Positions 35,983 through 45,332 of a stretch of DNA of 64,000 nucleotides are shown here, piece by piece. The position numbers were made by a program, and so were the translations under genes. The stretch covers positions 1,028,439 through 1,092,438 of the forward strand of contig NZ_JH921518.1 in the NCBI RefSeq assembly GCF_000299035.1. The letters run 5' to 3'. The stretch comes from Bacillus bingmayongensis (GTDB lineage: Bacteria > Bacillota > Bacilli > Bacillales > Bacillaceae_G). The notes beneath the pieces were generated by a model, which did no database searches, was not told the DNA's origin, and was given only the letters and a program-made list of their open reading frames with translations. How positions within the stretch are numbered: the stretch's first letter is position 1; every line of letters begins with the position of its first letter.

Positions 35983-37636
35983 CATCGCTATCAAGCTAAC
36001 AAAACAAAATACCCCCTAAAATAAAAAAATACGCTATTCTTTCTGTAGAATCATAGGAAAGGATGGCGTTTTTATATGTCTATTTCTGTATCTGATGAAT
36101 TACAATTATTTGCTCAAGAGATTCAAAGATTTTTATCTCCAAATATCTTACGAGATTTTGCTAGGGATGTCGGTTTCGTACAACGAACCAGTAAATACCA
36201 AGCAAAAGATTTAGTCGCTTTATGTGTATGGATGAACCAAAATGTCGCTACGACGTCTTTAACTCAGTTATCTAGCTGTTTAGAAGCATCAACAGAAGTA
36301 CTCATCAGTCCTGAAGGACTGAATCAACGATTTAATCAAGCAGCCGTCCAATTTTTACAACACATACTAGCTGAACTACTAAACCAAAAATTGGCCTCAT
36401 CTATGCCGATTTCTTCTCCATATACTTCTGTTTTCAAGCGTATCCGTATTTTAGATTCAACTGCATTTCAACTCCCAGATCCCTTTTCATTCGTTTATCC
36501 GGGTGCAGGAGGATGCAGCCATACAGCGGGAGTGAAGATTCAGCTTGAGTATGATTTATTAAGTGGACAATTCCTTCATATTCATACAGGTCCAGGTAAA
36601 CAACATGATCGAACCTACGGTTCCCTGTGTGTCCCAACTGTAACAACGAATGATTTATGTATCCGAGATTTAGGCTATTTTCATTTGAAAGATCTTCAAC
36701 ATATACAAGATAAAAAGGCTTACTATATCTCACGTATCAAATCGAATACACGTATTTATCAAAAAAATCCTAAACCTGATTATTTTCAAGATGGCAGAAT
36801 CAAGAAAGGTACAGAGTATATCCAGATAGATATGGAGGTTTTAATGAACTCTCTTCAGCCAGGACAAACATGCGAAATATCCAACGCTTATGTAGGAATG
36901 ACTGATAAAGTCCCAACTCGTGTGATTGTTCATCGACTAACAAAAGAACAACAACAAAAACGATTACACGATCAAACTGTAAGAGAAAAAAAGAAAGGAA
37001 TGAAGTATTCTGCTCGTAGTAAACGACTTAGCGGTATCAATGTATATATGACAAATACTCCTACAGATATTGTCCCGATGGGACAAGTGCATGATTGGTA
37101 TTCTTTACGTTGGCAAATCGAGATTTTATTTAAAACGTGGAAATCATTCTTTCATATTCATCATTGTAAAAAGATAAAACGAGAACGATTGGAATGTCAT
37201 TTGTATGGGCAACTAATTGCCATCCTACTCTGTTCTTCTACCATGTTTCAAATGCGGCAATTGCTTCTTATGAAAAAGAAACGAGAACTGAGTGAATATA
37301 AGGCCATATATATGATTAAAGATTACTTTCTTCTTCTTTTCCAAGCAATACAGAAAGACACCCAAGAGCTATCAAAGATTCTAATTCGCCTGTTCAACCT
37401 CCTACAGCAAAACGGGAGAAAATCTCATCGATATGAGAAGAAAACAGTCTTTGATATATTAGGTGTCGTTTACAATTGTACCATGTCTAATAATCAAGCG
37501 GCTTAATTCAAAAAAATGAAACCCGTTAGGGTTTATTTCGTATGCAAATCTTTAAATTCCCTACATGTATCCTCTAGAAAAAAAGAAATAACCTCTACTA
37601 TAAGTGACGTTGTATGAGCTTAGCTTGATAGCGATG
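35983..37636 (+). mobile_element. Intact IS231 (IS4 family), 1654 bp
   Basis: Ends CATCGCTATCAAGCTAA at 35983 and inverted TTAGCTTGATAGCGATG ending at 37636. An 11-bp direct repeat GGGTAGCGTCA flanks it (35972-35982 and 37637-37647). The size and duplication length fit IS231. A stem (ACGCTATTCTTTC / GAAAGGATGGCGT) covers the transposase ribosome site, which could limit translation of read-through transcripts. Confidence 0.96.
36076..37506 (+). CDS. IS231 transposase (IS4 family, DDE)
   Basis: 476 residues, full length for IS231. First Asp in RILDSTAFQLPD, second in CIRDLGYFHLKDL, and the IS4-family Y-x2-R-x3-E-x6-K signature in YSLRWQIEILFKTWK (about 342-356). The frame is intact. The start is ATG 12 bases after AGGAAAGGATGG. 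Confidence 0.96.
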   Translation: MSISVSDELQLFAQEIQRFLSPNILRDFARDVGFVQRTSKYQAKDLVALCVWMNQNVATTSLTQLSSCLEASTEVLISPEGLNQRFNQAAVQFLQHILAELLNQKLASSMPISSPYTSVFKRIRILDSTAFQLPDPFSFVYPGAGGCSHTAGVKIQLEYDLLSGQFLHIHTGPGKQHDRTYGSLCVPTVTTNDLCIRDLGYFHLKDLQHIQDKKAYYISRIKSNTRIYQKNPKPDYFQDGRIKKGTEYIQIDMEVLMNSLQPGQTCEISNAYVGMTDKVPTRVIVHRLTKEQQQKRLHDQTVREKKKGMKYSARSKRLSGINVYMTNTPTDIVPMGQVHDWYSLRWQIEILFKTWKSFFHIHHCKKIKRERLECHLYGQLIAILLCSSTMFQMRQLLLMKKKRELSEYKAIYMIKDYFLLLFQAIQKDTQELSKILIRLFNLLQQNGRKSHRYEKKTVFDILGVVYNCTMSNNQAA

Positions 37637-37647
37637 GGGTAGCGTCA

Positions 37648-37705
37648 CATGCCCATCAACCTAAGATTTTGAAAGTACCCCCAAACGAAAAATTTACTTC
37701 TCTAC
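37648..37705 (+). mobile_element. Left-end remnant of a second IS231-type element
   Basis: Directly after the target duplication, CATGCCCATCAACCTAAG is an IS231 terminal repeat, followed by ATTTTGAAAGTACCCCCAAA. The intact IS231 has ACCCCCTAAA at the same distance from its end. The homology then fades and no transposase follows. The intact copy thus landed at the edge of an older one. Bases 37700-37800 hold an unidentified short frame (VIYADSAHFLHLAGYSLIVV). Confidence 0.6.
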
Positions 37706-37814
37706 AGTTAGTTATTTATGCGGATTCAGCTCATTTTTTACATCTAGCGGGTTATTCTTTGATCGTTGTCGTACTTCTGTTTGAATATAAATAAAGTAAG
37801 TTCCATTCATCCAA

Positions 37815-37858
37815 AAACACCCCTGATTTCCTATACATAATGGAAATCAGGGGTGTTT
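37815..37858 (-). terminator. Terminator of the glycerophosphodiesterase gene
   Basis: Perfect 17-bp stem AAACACCCCTGATTTCC / GGAAATCAGGGGTGTTT with a T run on the minus strand. Confidence 0.88.
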
Positions 37859-37951
37859 ATCGGTATATAAAACTTCAACATTATTAATAAGTCTTCTTTT
37901 AAAATATAAATGGTTAAACAGATGAAAAAACTTCGATTGTTATATCATCCC

Positions 37952-38933
37952 TTATTTCTTAAATAAAGGTGCTATTTTATCAATGCGATTTGTCCAAATT
38001 CCACCTGTATAATCGTCAGGAAGGCGTTTTATATCTTCAGATGAGTCAAATCCACTTGAAAATCCAAACCCATTTCCTCCTACAACGATAACTCGAGTAT
38101 CTGCTTTATCCATTCGATTAAGAAAACGATTTGGCCATCCCCAAAGCCAAGGAGCTACTTTGTCTGGTATATGTAACTCTCCATGCTTCAGGCTTGAAGG
38201 CATGGAGCCAGTCCACCCTAACGCAATATAAGTAAAAAGATCCTTTTTCATGGTTGCTTTTGACATTGTTCGTAAACTAGGGATGCGCTCTTTTATCGCA
38301 GCAATTGGTTTATCGCCACCATATACAGTTAGTTGATCAAGGCGTTTCGCTGGTAATTTCTTGAGGTGAGTAGCCAATTGGATTCCTTCATTTTCATCAT
38401 CACTTTTAATATGAATAAGAAAAGAACGATCTGGAAAATGGTTAAGTACTTCATCAAGTGTTGGCATAAGATTAATCCCTTTACCACGAAACGGGAATGT
38501 TTCCCCCATCAGCTGTATAACCGTAACCAATATCAAGTGCTTGTAATTCTTTTGTTGTAAAATCTCTTGTAACACCTTTACCATTAGTATGGCAATCAAG
38601 AGTCCAGTCATGAAAAATAACAAAATTATTATCTTTAGTTGGTTGAACATCAAACTCTACTAGATCAGCTCCAGCTTTAAATGCCGCTTCCATAGATGGA
38701 ATTGTATTTTCTAAATAAGAATGTTCAGGTTTATTTATACGTTCTGCTGTACATGTATCACCCTCAATCCCTTCCATGCTAAATGTTTGCGAAAGTCCTC
38801 GGTGAGCAAGAAGAAGAGGAGTCCCCTCGGCCCTCTTAGCAAAAAAAGAACTGTTATTTACATAAACAAACACGAATAGGATAAGAATTATCCAAGTCGT
38901 TTTACGTTTCAGTAACCTTTTTATTTTGTTCAT
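37952..38933 (-). pseudogene. Membrane-anchored glycerophosphodiester phosphodiesterase, frameshifted
   Basis: The N-terminal 138 codons carry an anchor (TWIILILFVFVYV) and the catalytic start: LLLAHRGLS, ENTIPSMEAAFKAGADLVEFD and VIFHDWTLDCHTNG, with the two His and the Glu/Asp of GDPD enzymes. The frame then stops after GYGYTADGG. The rest (ETFPFRGKGINLMPTLDEVL to the end) is in the next frame. The break lies at a run of five C on the plus strand (38503-38507). The joined protein would be ~325 residues, normal for the family. Such enzymes release glycerol-3-phosphate from phosphodiesters or teichoic acids. Broken gene or sequence error. Confidence 0.85.
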
Positions 38934-39012
38934 TGTATTCCCCTCTTAAATATTGGTTGAAATGATTTAAACAATGTTCTTCATTATATATACAGACAAT
39001 CATAATGTTCAT

Positions 39013-39645
39013 TTAGATAATTTTTCGAAAGAAAAAAGCTGGATAATAAATTAACATCATACCTATAAGCGAGCAAACTAAATAAAAAATAGCCTCGTAT
39101 TTTATTACTAGAGAAGAGTTATTATCAAGCTTTTTTTCATCTCTTTTATATATCATTTTAAATAAAGCTCTATATAATAAATATCCAATAATCGCCCCTA
39201 GGGTGTTCATAAGTAAATCATCAATATCTGTAATCCTATGATTTAGCAATTGGCTTAATTCAATAGCCAATGAAAAAAAGAATCCAGCATATGCGGTATT
39301 TTTCATTGTTCTAAACTGCGGCCAAATAGTTGGTAATAAAAAACCTAACGGCATAAACAGTAAAATGTTCAAAGCATACGTAGTAATACCTTCAGAAGCA
39401 AATGGAATCAAGTTGATTTCACTTGCACGAATCCATGTTTCATATCTTCTTATATCCCATATAGTCGCTATCTGCGTCACCTTATACACTAGCGAAAGGT
39501 AGAACAGAAAAACATACACCCATAGAAAATGCCGAATAGATATATTTTTTTGCGCTTTAAAATAAAATCCAATTTGAAACACAATACAAAAAATAATAGT
39601 AAAAAAATAAGTATACAAATAACTAATCAAAACTCCTGTATGCAT
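39013..39645 (-). CDS. vanZ: VanZ-family membrane protein
   Basis: 210 residues with about five membrane spans. VanZ signature: INLIPFASEG, NILLFMPLGFLLP, IELSQLLNHRITDIDDLLMNTLGAIIGY. VanZ of Tn1546 gives low-level teicoplanin resistance by an unknown mechanism. TAGGAG precedes the ATG. It follows vanY by 56 bases on the same strand. Confidence 0.88.
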   Translation of the reverse strand: MHTGVLISYLYTYFFTIIFCIVFQIGFYFKAQKNISIRHFLWVYVFLFYLSLVYKVTQIATIWDIRRYETWIRASEINLIPFASEGITTYALNILLFMPLGFLLPTIWPQFRTMKNTAYAGFFFSLAIELSQLLNHRITDIDDLLMNTLGAIIGYLLYRALFKMIYKRDEKKLDNNSSLVIKYEAIFYLVCSLIGMMLIYYPAFFFRKII

Positions 39646-39701
39646 ATAGAATCTCCTAACTTTACATTTAAATCTATGACTTTATCATTTTAGAACCTAA
39701 T

Positions 39702-40565
39702 TCAAGAAAATGTGGTCACAATCACTCCGTCAATATTATTACCAGATATTTCATACTGTTCATTCGCTGGTACTTCAACTTCAATTGTCTCGTTTTGAGA
39801 AATGGGATAATATGAAATTGTATATTTTTTCCCATCAACACTAACAGAAATGCTCTTTTCTTCTTTTAAATAATCCAAATATTCTTCCAAAGCTAAATTC
39901 ATTTCCTGCATAATCGCACTGTGAGGCAAGCCGACATAGCGAATATGCCAAGGTTCATATTGAATTCCTGTAACATCCGTTTTATCCAAGGGATAGCGTA
40001 ATATAAAGCCGTATTCCCAAGAATTTTTTTCTATCCACTTTCCTTCAGGTGCTTTATCCATCTTCATTTGAGTAGATCCCACATCAAGCGATAACCCCAA
40101 ATTGTGTTCGCTATGACCTGCTGGCAAAGCATAATCAGAACCCATTTCTTCGTAAAGTCTGTTTTGCTCATCTAAGTCTCGAAAACCACTGTTAATTAAA
40201 AAATGCCAAACCCCATCTTTTTCAGCATCAGCTATCATCTCAGAAAATGTTTCAGCTATTTCTTCTGACAATTTAATTTCGTTATCAAGTACCTCATACC
40301 CCTTCGTCAATTCTTTGTGCGTAAATAAATTTATGACATCCGATTTTATACTCTTTTGATGAACAGGATGTTCATTGTTGACCAAGAGTAGATTCCCTTG
40401 ATAGATCTGCTCTTCTGTAAGCTTAATCTTTTGGGTATTTTCAGTAGCTGTATTATCATTTTTTTCATATATTTGAACCTCTACTTTATCTTGGGATATC
40501 GGTAATATATTAAAAATAAAAACTAGAAATAATACAAAAACCAATAAAAATCCCCACTTTTTCAT
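39702..40565 (-). CDS. vanY: VanY-like D,D-carboxypeptidase
   Basis: 287 residues. An N-terminal membrane segment (FLLVFVLFLVFIFNILP) should anchor it outside. The zinc site is complete: His154 and Asp161 in SEHNLGLSLDVG, His207 in EPWHIRYVG, with SGFRDLDEQ and Arg189 region upstream (PF02557). It removes the terminal D-Ala from stem pentapeptides. A beta-rich tail of ~50 residues follows the domain. There is no vanH, vanA/B or vanX nearby, so it is not part of a full glycopeptide-resistance cluster. Confidence 0.92.
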   Translation of the reverse strand: MKKWGFLLVFVLFLVFIFNILPISQDKVEVQIYEKNDNTATENTQKIKLTEEQIYQGNLLLVNNEHPVHQKSIKSDVINLFTHKELTKGYEVLDNEIKLSEEIAETFSEMIADAEKDGVWHFLINSGFRDLDEQNRLYEEMGSDYALPAGHSEHNLGLSLDVGSTQMKMDKAPEGKWIEKNSWEYGFILRYPLDKTDVTGIQYEPWHIRYVGLPHSAIMQEMNLALEEYLDYLKEEKSISVSVDGKKYTISYYPISQNETIEVEVPANEQYEISGNNIDGVIVTTFS

Positions 40566-40682
40566 TTTTAGTCTCCTCCTTGATGTAACTTGTTTATAGG
40601 ATAGGAAAAACTTTTAAAATAAAAAGTGGGGCAAATATTAAATTTTTCTTAAATTTTCACTTGGATTTTATTATTAATCTTC

Positions 40683-41780
40683 TTAGGAATCCGCCATTGG
40701 TAATCGGACTTCAAATATCGTGCGTATTAAATCACTTTCGGCAGTTATTGTCCCATTGTGTTGCTCTACAATATTCTTCGCAATGAATAAACCGAGGCCT
40801 GTACTATTTTCTTGATGAGTTCGTGCTTTGTCACCAGTATAAAGCATATCAAAAATATGAGGCAGTTCATCTGGAGGAATAGCATCCCCATAATTGATAA
40901 CTTGAATAACTACTTCCCCTGAATCAATAAAACCGTTGATATCTACATACTGCCCCTCATACCCATAGCGATTTGCATTAATAAGAAGATTTTCAAACAC
41001 ACGTGCCAACAACTCTCCATCACCCATAATAGATAAAGGGGGAGTAATATTCATTCTTGCTATCAAATCGTTTTTCTCGAAGACAGGATACAACTCTTCT
41101 TTCAATTGAATAAGTAGCTCACTTAAATCGATTTGTTTCTTTTCAATTGGTAACATGCCATAATTCATCCTAGTTATTTCGAATAATTCATCAATTAACC
41201 TTTCTAAGCGTTGAGATTTGGTAAAGGCAATCGTTAAATAATGCCTGATTTGATTTTCAGTCAAGCTATCATCCTTAAGGAGTAAATCTAAATAACCTAA
41301 AACAGAGGTAAGAGGTGTGCGCAAATCGTGAGCCAAATTTACTACTAACTGTTCTTTACTACTTTCCGAAAAGTCACCCCTTTCTATGGCTTGTTCCAAT
41401 TTTTCACTTGCCAGATTAATGCCTTGTGCAATATCACTAAATTCATCATTTGACAATATTTGAACTCGATGCTTAAAGTCACCCTGAGCGAGATAATGAA
41501 TTCCTTTTGAAATCTCATTGAAATAGGCAGAATAGGGTTTTGTAAGTAAAAAGAAAAATAATATCGAAAGCGTGATAAATAACAGTAAAAAGACATTAAG
41601 GTCTCCAATGTTTTCTATGATTTTGCGAAAATAAGCTAGTGTATCTCCACGACTAACATTTGTATAATAATACAATTGGAGTACTTTAAAGAGTAGGTAA
41701 GTTATGGCGCTAGACAACAACATGCTTAAACCTAACAATATTATCATTTTTGAACGAAAGCCTCGTAGTATGTTACTCAT
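40683..41780 (-). CDS. vanS: VanS-like sensor histidine kinase
   Basis: 365 residues: two membrane spans (~10-37 and ~60-82) with a short outer loop, HAMP (~82-135), HisKA with phospho-acceptor His151 (NLAHDLRTPLTS), and an ATPase domain (ENLLINANRYG, STGLGLFIAKNIV). It overlaps the regulator gene by 8 bases. The architecture matches VanS of VanB/VanA relatives with a small sensor loop. The signal is probably wall stress or a glycopeptide. Confidence 0.9.
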   Translation of the reverse strand: MSNILRGFRSKMIILLGLSMLLSSAITYLLFKVLQLYYYTNVSRGDTLAYFRKIIENIGDLNVFLLLFITLSILFFFLLTKPYSAYFNEISKGIHYLAQGDFKHRVQILSNDEFSDIAQGINLASEKLEQAIERGDFSESSKEQLVVNLAHDLRTPLTSVLGYLDLLLKDDSLTENQIRHYLTIAFTKSQRLERLIDELFEITRMNYGMLPIEKKQIDLSELLIQLKEELYPVFEKNDLIARMNITPPLSIMGDGELLARVFENLLINANRYGYEGQYVDINGFIDSGEVVIQVINYGDAIPPDELPHIFDMLYTGDKARTHQENSTGLGLFIAKNIVEQHNGTITAESDLIRTIFEVRLPMADS

Positions 41781-42468
41781 TGAATTTATAACCTACCCCC
41801 CATACAGTTTTTATCAATTTGTTTTTTCGTTTATCCTCTTCAAGTTTTTTCCGCAAAGTACGAATATGAACCATAACGGTATTCCCCCCTTCATAGTATG
41901 CATCCCCCCATACCTTCTGAAAAATATCTTCTGCACTATAAACTTTATTTGGATTACTGGCTAATAAATATAAAATTTCAAACTCTTTCGGTGTTAACTC
42001 AATATTCTTACCATATAGAGTAACTGTACGTTGTTCAGGAGAAATCGTTAATCCTCCAAATTCCAAGTTTGAGTTCTGTTTGGTTTTAGGTTGATTCAAC
42101 TTCATAAAACGTCGCAGCTGTGCATTTACCCGAGCTACCAATTCAATGGGTATAAATGGTTTCGTCATATAATCGTCTGCTCCAATCACGAGTCCCTGCA
42201 CTTTATCAAAATCAGACGTTTTAGCGCTCAAAAAAATAATGGGCATATTATGTTTTTCGCGAATGCGACGTGTAACTTCATATCCATCCATTTTCGGCAT
42301 CATAATATCCAAAATCAGTAAATGAATTGGTTGAGTCTGGATAAAATCAATGGTTTCTTGCCCATCCGATACCTTAATGACACGATACCCTTCTTTCTCT
42401 AAATGTATAGCAACCAAATCAGCAATTTCAACATCATCATCAGCTATTAATATTGTTATATTTTTCAT
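41773..42468 (-). CDS. vanR: VanR-like OmpR-family response regulator
   Basis: 231 residues: a receiver domain with phospho-acceptor Asp54 (LLILDIMMPKMDG), Thr/Lys switch residues (FLSAK, MTKPF) and a winged-helix DNA-binding domain (ELTPKEFEILYLLASNPNKV, TVWGVGYKF). First gene of a minus-strand unit vanR-vanS-vanY-vanZ. It probably controls vanY and vanZ, whose spacing fits one transcript. Confidence 0.92.
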   Translation of the reverse strand: MKNITILIADDDVEIADLVAIHLEKEGYRVIKVSDGQETIDFIQTQPIHLLILDIMMPKMDGYEVTRRIREKHNMPIIFLSAKTSDFDKVQGLVIGADDYMTKPFIPIELVARVNAQLRRFMKLNQPKTKQNSNLEFGGLTISPEQRTVTLYGKNIELTPKEFEILYLLASNPNKVYSAEDIFQKVWGDAYYEGGNTVMVHIRTLRKKLEEDKRKNKLIKTVWGVGYKFNE

Positions 42469-42674
42469 TTATTCCACTCCTAGACAAAGTTATCATTAAT
42501 CGTCAATAAGTCATACAAAGTTGTATCATAAAAAAACATCAGTTTTTGATAGTTAGTTCCGCAAAGTTAGTTTAACAGTGTGACAGTTAGTTGAATAATT
42601 TAGAATTTTTATTTATATTCTATTGTTTCCTTTTCTTCTTTAAGAATATTGCCCATTAGCGGAATACAGAATGG

Positions 42675-43250
42675 CTAATTATTCACTTCTGATAATTTCC
42701 TGTATAATGAAGCCCTAGATACATTAGTAATTTCACAAATTTGATTTACAGTCATATTTCCTTCTTTATATAGCTTTACCGCATAATTCATTCCTGCGTG
42801 ATTTTTATGATACTTCTTTAATCGACCTTTAAACTTTCCTTCTTTCTTAGCCAATTCAATCCCTTCACGTTGTCGCATCCGAATAAGATCTCGCTCTAAT
42901 TGGTTAACACCAGCCATTACAGTAATTAAGAATTGGCTGTATGGATTATCTTCTGATAAATCAAGCCATGTATCTTTTATTGATTTTAAGCCTGCCTTTT
43001 TATCTCGTATGTTATCGATTAATTCAAATAGATCTTGTGTACTACGAGTGATTCGAGTTAAGTCTGTAACATAAATGATGTCATCTTCCTGTAAATCCTC
43101 TAACATTTTTTGAAGTTGCTCGCGATCCTTTGTTGCTCCTGAAACTTTCTCTTCATATATAATATCCATTCCGATCTCATTCAGCTGCTGAAATTGTCTT
43201 GAAGGATTCTGGCTAGTCGAACTGACACGAATATAACCGATTTTCCGCAA
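42675..43250 (-). CDS. Small serine recombinase (resolvase/invertase family)
   Basis: 191 residues. Catalytic domain with Arg8 and Ser10 (YIRVSSTSQNPSRQ), the DLTRITRSTQDL region (second Arg pair) and the long E helix (ITVMAGVNQLERDLIRMRQREGI). The C-terminal helix-turn-helix is MTVNQICEITNVSRASLYRK. This is the size of Tn3-type TnpR or plasmid Bin/ParA resolvases. No tnpA is present. It sits next to IS ruins, so it may be a leftover from a transposon or plasmid. Confidence 0.92.
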   Translation of the reverse strand: MRKIGYIRVSSTSQNPSRQFQQLNEIGMDIIYEEKVSGATKDREQLQKMLEDLQEDDIIYVTDLTRITRSTQDLFELIDNIRDKKAGLKSIKDTWLDLSEDNPYSQFLITVMAGVNQLERDLIRMRQREGIELAKKEGKFKGRLKKYHKNHAGMNYAVKLYKEGNMTVNQICEITNVSRASLYRKLSEVNN

Positions 43251-43262
43251 AATATCACCTCA

Positions 43263-43347
43263 TTTTTGAGACAAGTCTTATGAGACGCTCTTAACTATGA
43301 TTTTATCAGTCTACTACACTTGTATCAATAGAGTGCACTCTATTGAT
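43263..43347. promoter_or_regulatory. Candidate res site: palindromes upstream of the resolvase gene
   Basis: A perfect 24-bp palindrome (half-site ATCAATAGAGTG) is centred at 43335/43336. A near-palindrome AGACAAGTCT with flanking GAGAC copies lies at 43269-43287. Resolvases normally bind paired inverted sites just upstream of their own gene, so these are the natural candidates. Confidence 0.5.
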
Positions 43348-43378
43348 ATATAATTGAACTAATTAACTGAATAATTAA

Positions 43379-43484
43379 GGTTCTGGTGCAATCTTTGCAA
43401 GTAATCCCCTAAACTTGGACATACTGATACTAGTACTCTAAAAAAGGACGTGATCAGTATGGAAAAGCAAAATCTATTCAAGTG
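43379..43484 (+). mobile_element. Left-end remnant of an IS6-family element
   Basis: GGTTCTGGTGCAATCTTTGC resembles an IS6 terminal repeat but differs from the one at 3670. Eighty bases in, AAAGGACGTGATCAGT precedes an ATG opening [10 protein letters not shown], the usual start of another IS6 transposase group. The gene breaks off after ten codons at the junction with the IS231 remnant. Confidence 0.65.
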
Positions 43485-44247
43485 GAAAATAATCTTTTAT
43501 TATATAAATCGCTTTATATTCGCTTAATTCTCGTTTCTTCTTGATGAGGAGTAATCGGCGCATTTGAAACATGGTGGAGGAACAAAGAGGGATGTTAAAC
43601 AAGTAGAACCATACGTCTTATCATTGTGCCTTCCTGATCCTACATGAACATGTAAAAACTGACCACTTAGCAAATCATACTCTAGTTGAATTTTCACGCC
43701 AGCATTTTGCCCACTACCATCTGAACCTTGATATATAGAAGTAAATTTATCCGGAATCTGAAAATGTGTAGAATCCAAAATACGAATATGCCGAAAGTAG
43801 TTTGTATACAAAGTTGGAATCTTACTAGAAGAACAAAATTGCTGCTGAAGTAAATGTGCTAAGAGTTGTTGTAAAAACTGAACAGCCTGAGGGTTAAAAC
43901 GTTGATTAAGTTCTTCTGGACTCATAGAAATACCGGTGTTAGCTTCTAATCGACTACATAATTGTGTCAATGAAGAACGAGCTACATTTTGGCTTAACCA
44001 AACACACAGAGCTACTAAATCTTGTGCTTGATATTTACTTCTTCGTTGAACAAATCCGACATCCCTAGCTAACTGTTCTAAATCATGAGGTGACATATGT
44101 TGTTTTAATTCTTGAGAAAACAATTCTAGTTCATCAAAAATCGATAAATTCATATTAAGAACACTATCCTTTCCTATGATTCTACAGAAAGAATAGCGTA
44201 TTTTTTCATTTCAGGGTGGATTTTGTTTTGTTAGCTTGATGGCGATG
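43484..44247 (-). pseudogene. Deleted IS231 copy with broken transposase
   Basis: The left end CATCGCCATCAAGCTAAC (minus strand, ending 44247) and leader match the intact IS231. The transposase start at 44153 gives ~185 residues homologous to the intact protein (first Asp in RILDSTHFQIPD), then jumps, out of frame, to the region near its C-terminus (CSSTMFQMR-like, then [16 protein letters not shown]). About 540 bases including the second Asp and the YREK motif are missing, and the right end is cut by the IS6 remnant. Inactive. Confidence 0.88.
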
Positions 44248-44686
44248 GGGCTTGCCAACAAAACATGAATTTCGTATGCTAAGGAACTTTTCAGTAGATG
44301 GAGTAGATAAAGCAACTCAAAAAATCACTTTAAAAAATGTAATTATTGTTGGTGTATAACTCAACAGCAATATCTCTAAATAGAGAGTAGTTAACTGTCT
44401 TACTTTGTGATCTATATCAGCTACGCTGGTATTATCTCAATTAACCATCTCCAGGAAACCACGTAGATAACAGTCCGTATACATAAAAATATAAATACAA
44501 ATCAATAACATCCACAAGGTATGTGCCGGGTTTCATATTATTAAAACTGATCTGAGAATATGGAGCCGCAGATTTGTAACCTTCCAAATCTTTATTATTT
44601 TTTTCAAAATGTAGATATAAGATGATTTTTCCGGACTCATCGTTCCGTAATCTTTATAATAAATTATATGAAGGGGGTGTTGTAAA
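44248..44686. other. Intergenic region right of the IS ruins
   Basis: About 440 bases. A 27-codon plus-strand frame at 44276 (MLRNFSVDGVDKATQKITLK) looks like a C-terminal remnant of an unknown gene. The promoter of the TetR gene should lie near 44640. Confidence 0.35.
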
Positions 44687-45262
44687 TTGGGTAGACGTAT
44701 TAATTTTAACAAAGAACATGCTTTGAATAAAGCTATGTATTTATTCTGGGAAAAAGGTTATGACGCTACATATATCTCAGATCTTATTGATACGATGGGA
44801 ATAAGTCGATCTACTCTCTACGATAGTTTTGGAGATAAGGATGAACTATTTAAACAGGTTTTAGAACATTATAAAAACTATGGCTATCGAAAGAGAAGTT
44901 TACTTTTTAGTGGTATAAACACTAAAGCATCACTTAAATCCTTTTTTTATCAACATATTGAAAAATGCTATTCAGATGATATTCCCAAAAGTTGTATTAT
45001 AACTAATTCTTCACTGCTTATTGGACATATTGATCCTTCCATAGAAGAAATACTTCTAAATGATTTTAATGAACTTGAAAAAATATTTAAGCAAGTCATT
45101 GAAGAAGGAAAAAAGAAAGGAGAAATTTCACAAGAGGCTAACTCTGAATTAGTTGCATATTCTTTATTAAGTTTAAATCATAGCATTAATTTAATGTCCA
45201 GATATAAAAAAGAGAAAAATCTAGCCTATAATCTAGTGGATAAGACTATTGCAGACCTATAG
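44687..45262 (+). CDS. TetR-family transcriptional regulator
   Basis: 191 residues, TTG start behind AAGGGGGTG. N-terminal TetR helix-turn-helix: NKAMYLFWEKGYDATYISDL, IDTMGISRSTLYDSFGDKDELF. The C-terminal half is a helical ligand domain of the TetR_C_6/AcrR-like kind. It lies 70 bases before an MFS exporter in the same direction, so it probably represses that gene and itself in response to an exported compound. Confidence 0.9.
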   Translation: MGRRINFNKEHALNKAMYLFWEKGYDATYISDLIDTMGISRSTLYDSFGDKDELFKQVLEHYKNYGYRKRSLLFSGINTKASLKSFFYQHIEKCYSDDIPKSCIITNSSLLIGHIDPSIEEILLNDFNELEKIFKQVIEEGKKKGEISQEANSELVAYSLLSLNHSINLMSRYKKEKNLAYNLVDKTIADL

Positions 45263-45332
45263 TCTTTCTTTTTTAATCATTTTGGAACGAACGTACCAAA
45301 AATAATAAAAATAAATAAAAGGAATGATAAAG

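Noticed and set aside
39013-42468. Vancomycin-resistance gene cluster
   Set aside because: Only regulator, sensor, VanY and VanZ homologues occur. The ligase and dipeptidase genes (vanHAX or equivalents) needed for target replacement are absent.
42675-43250. Complete Tn3-family transposon
   Set aside because: A resolvase is present, but there is no tnpA of ~1000 residues and no 38-bp ends.
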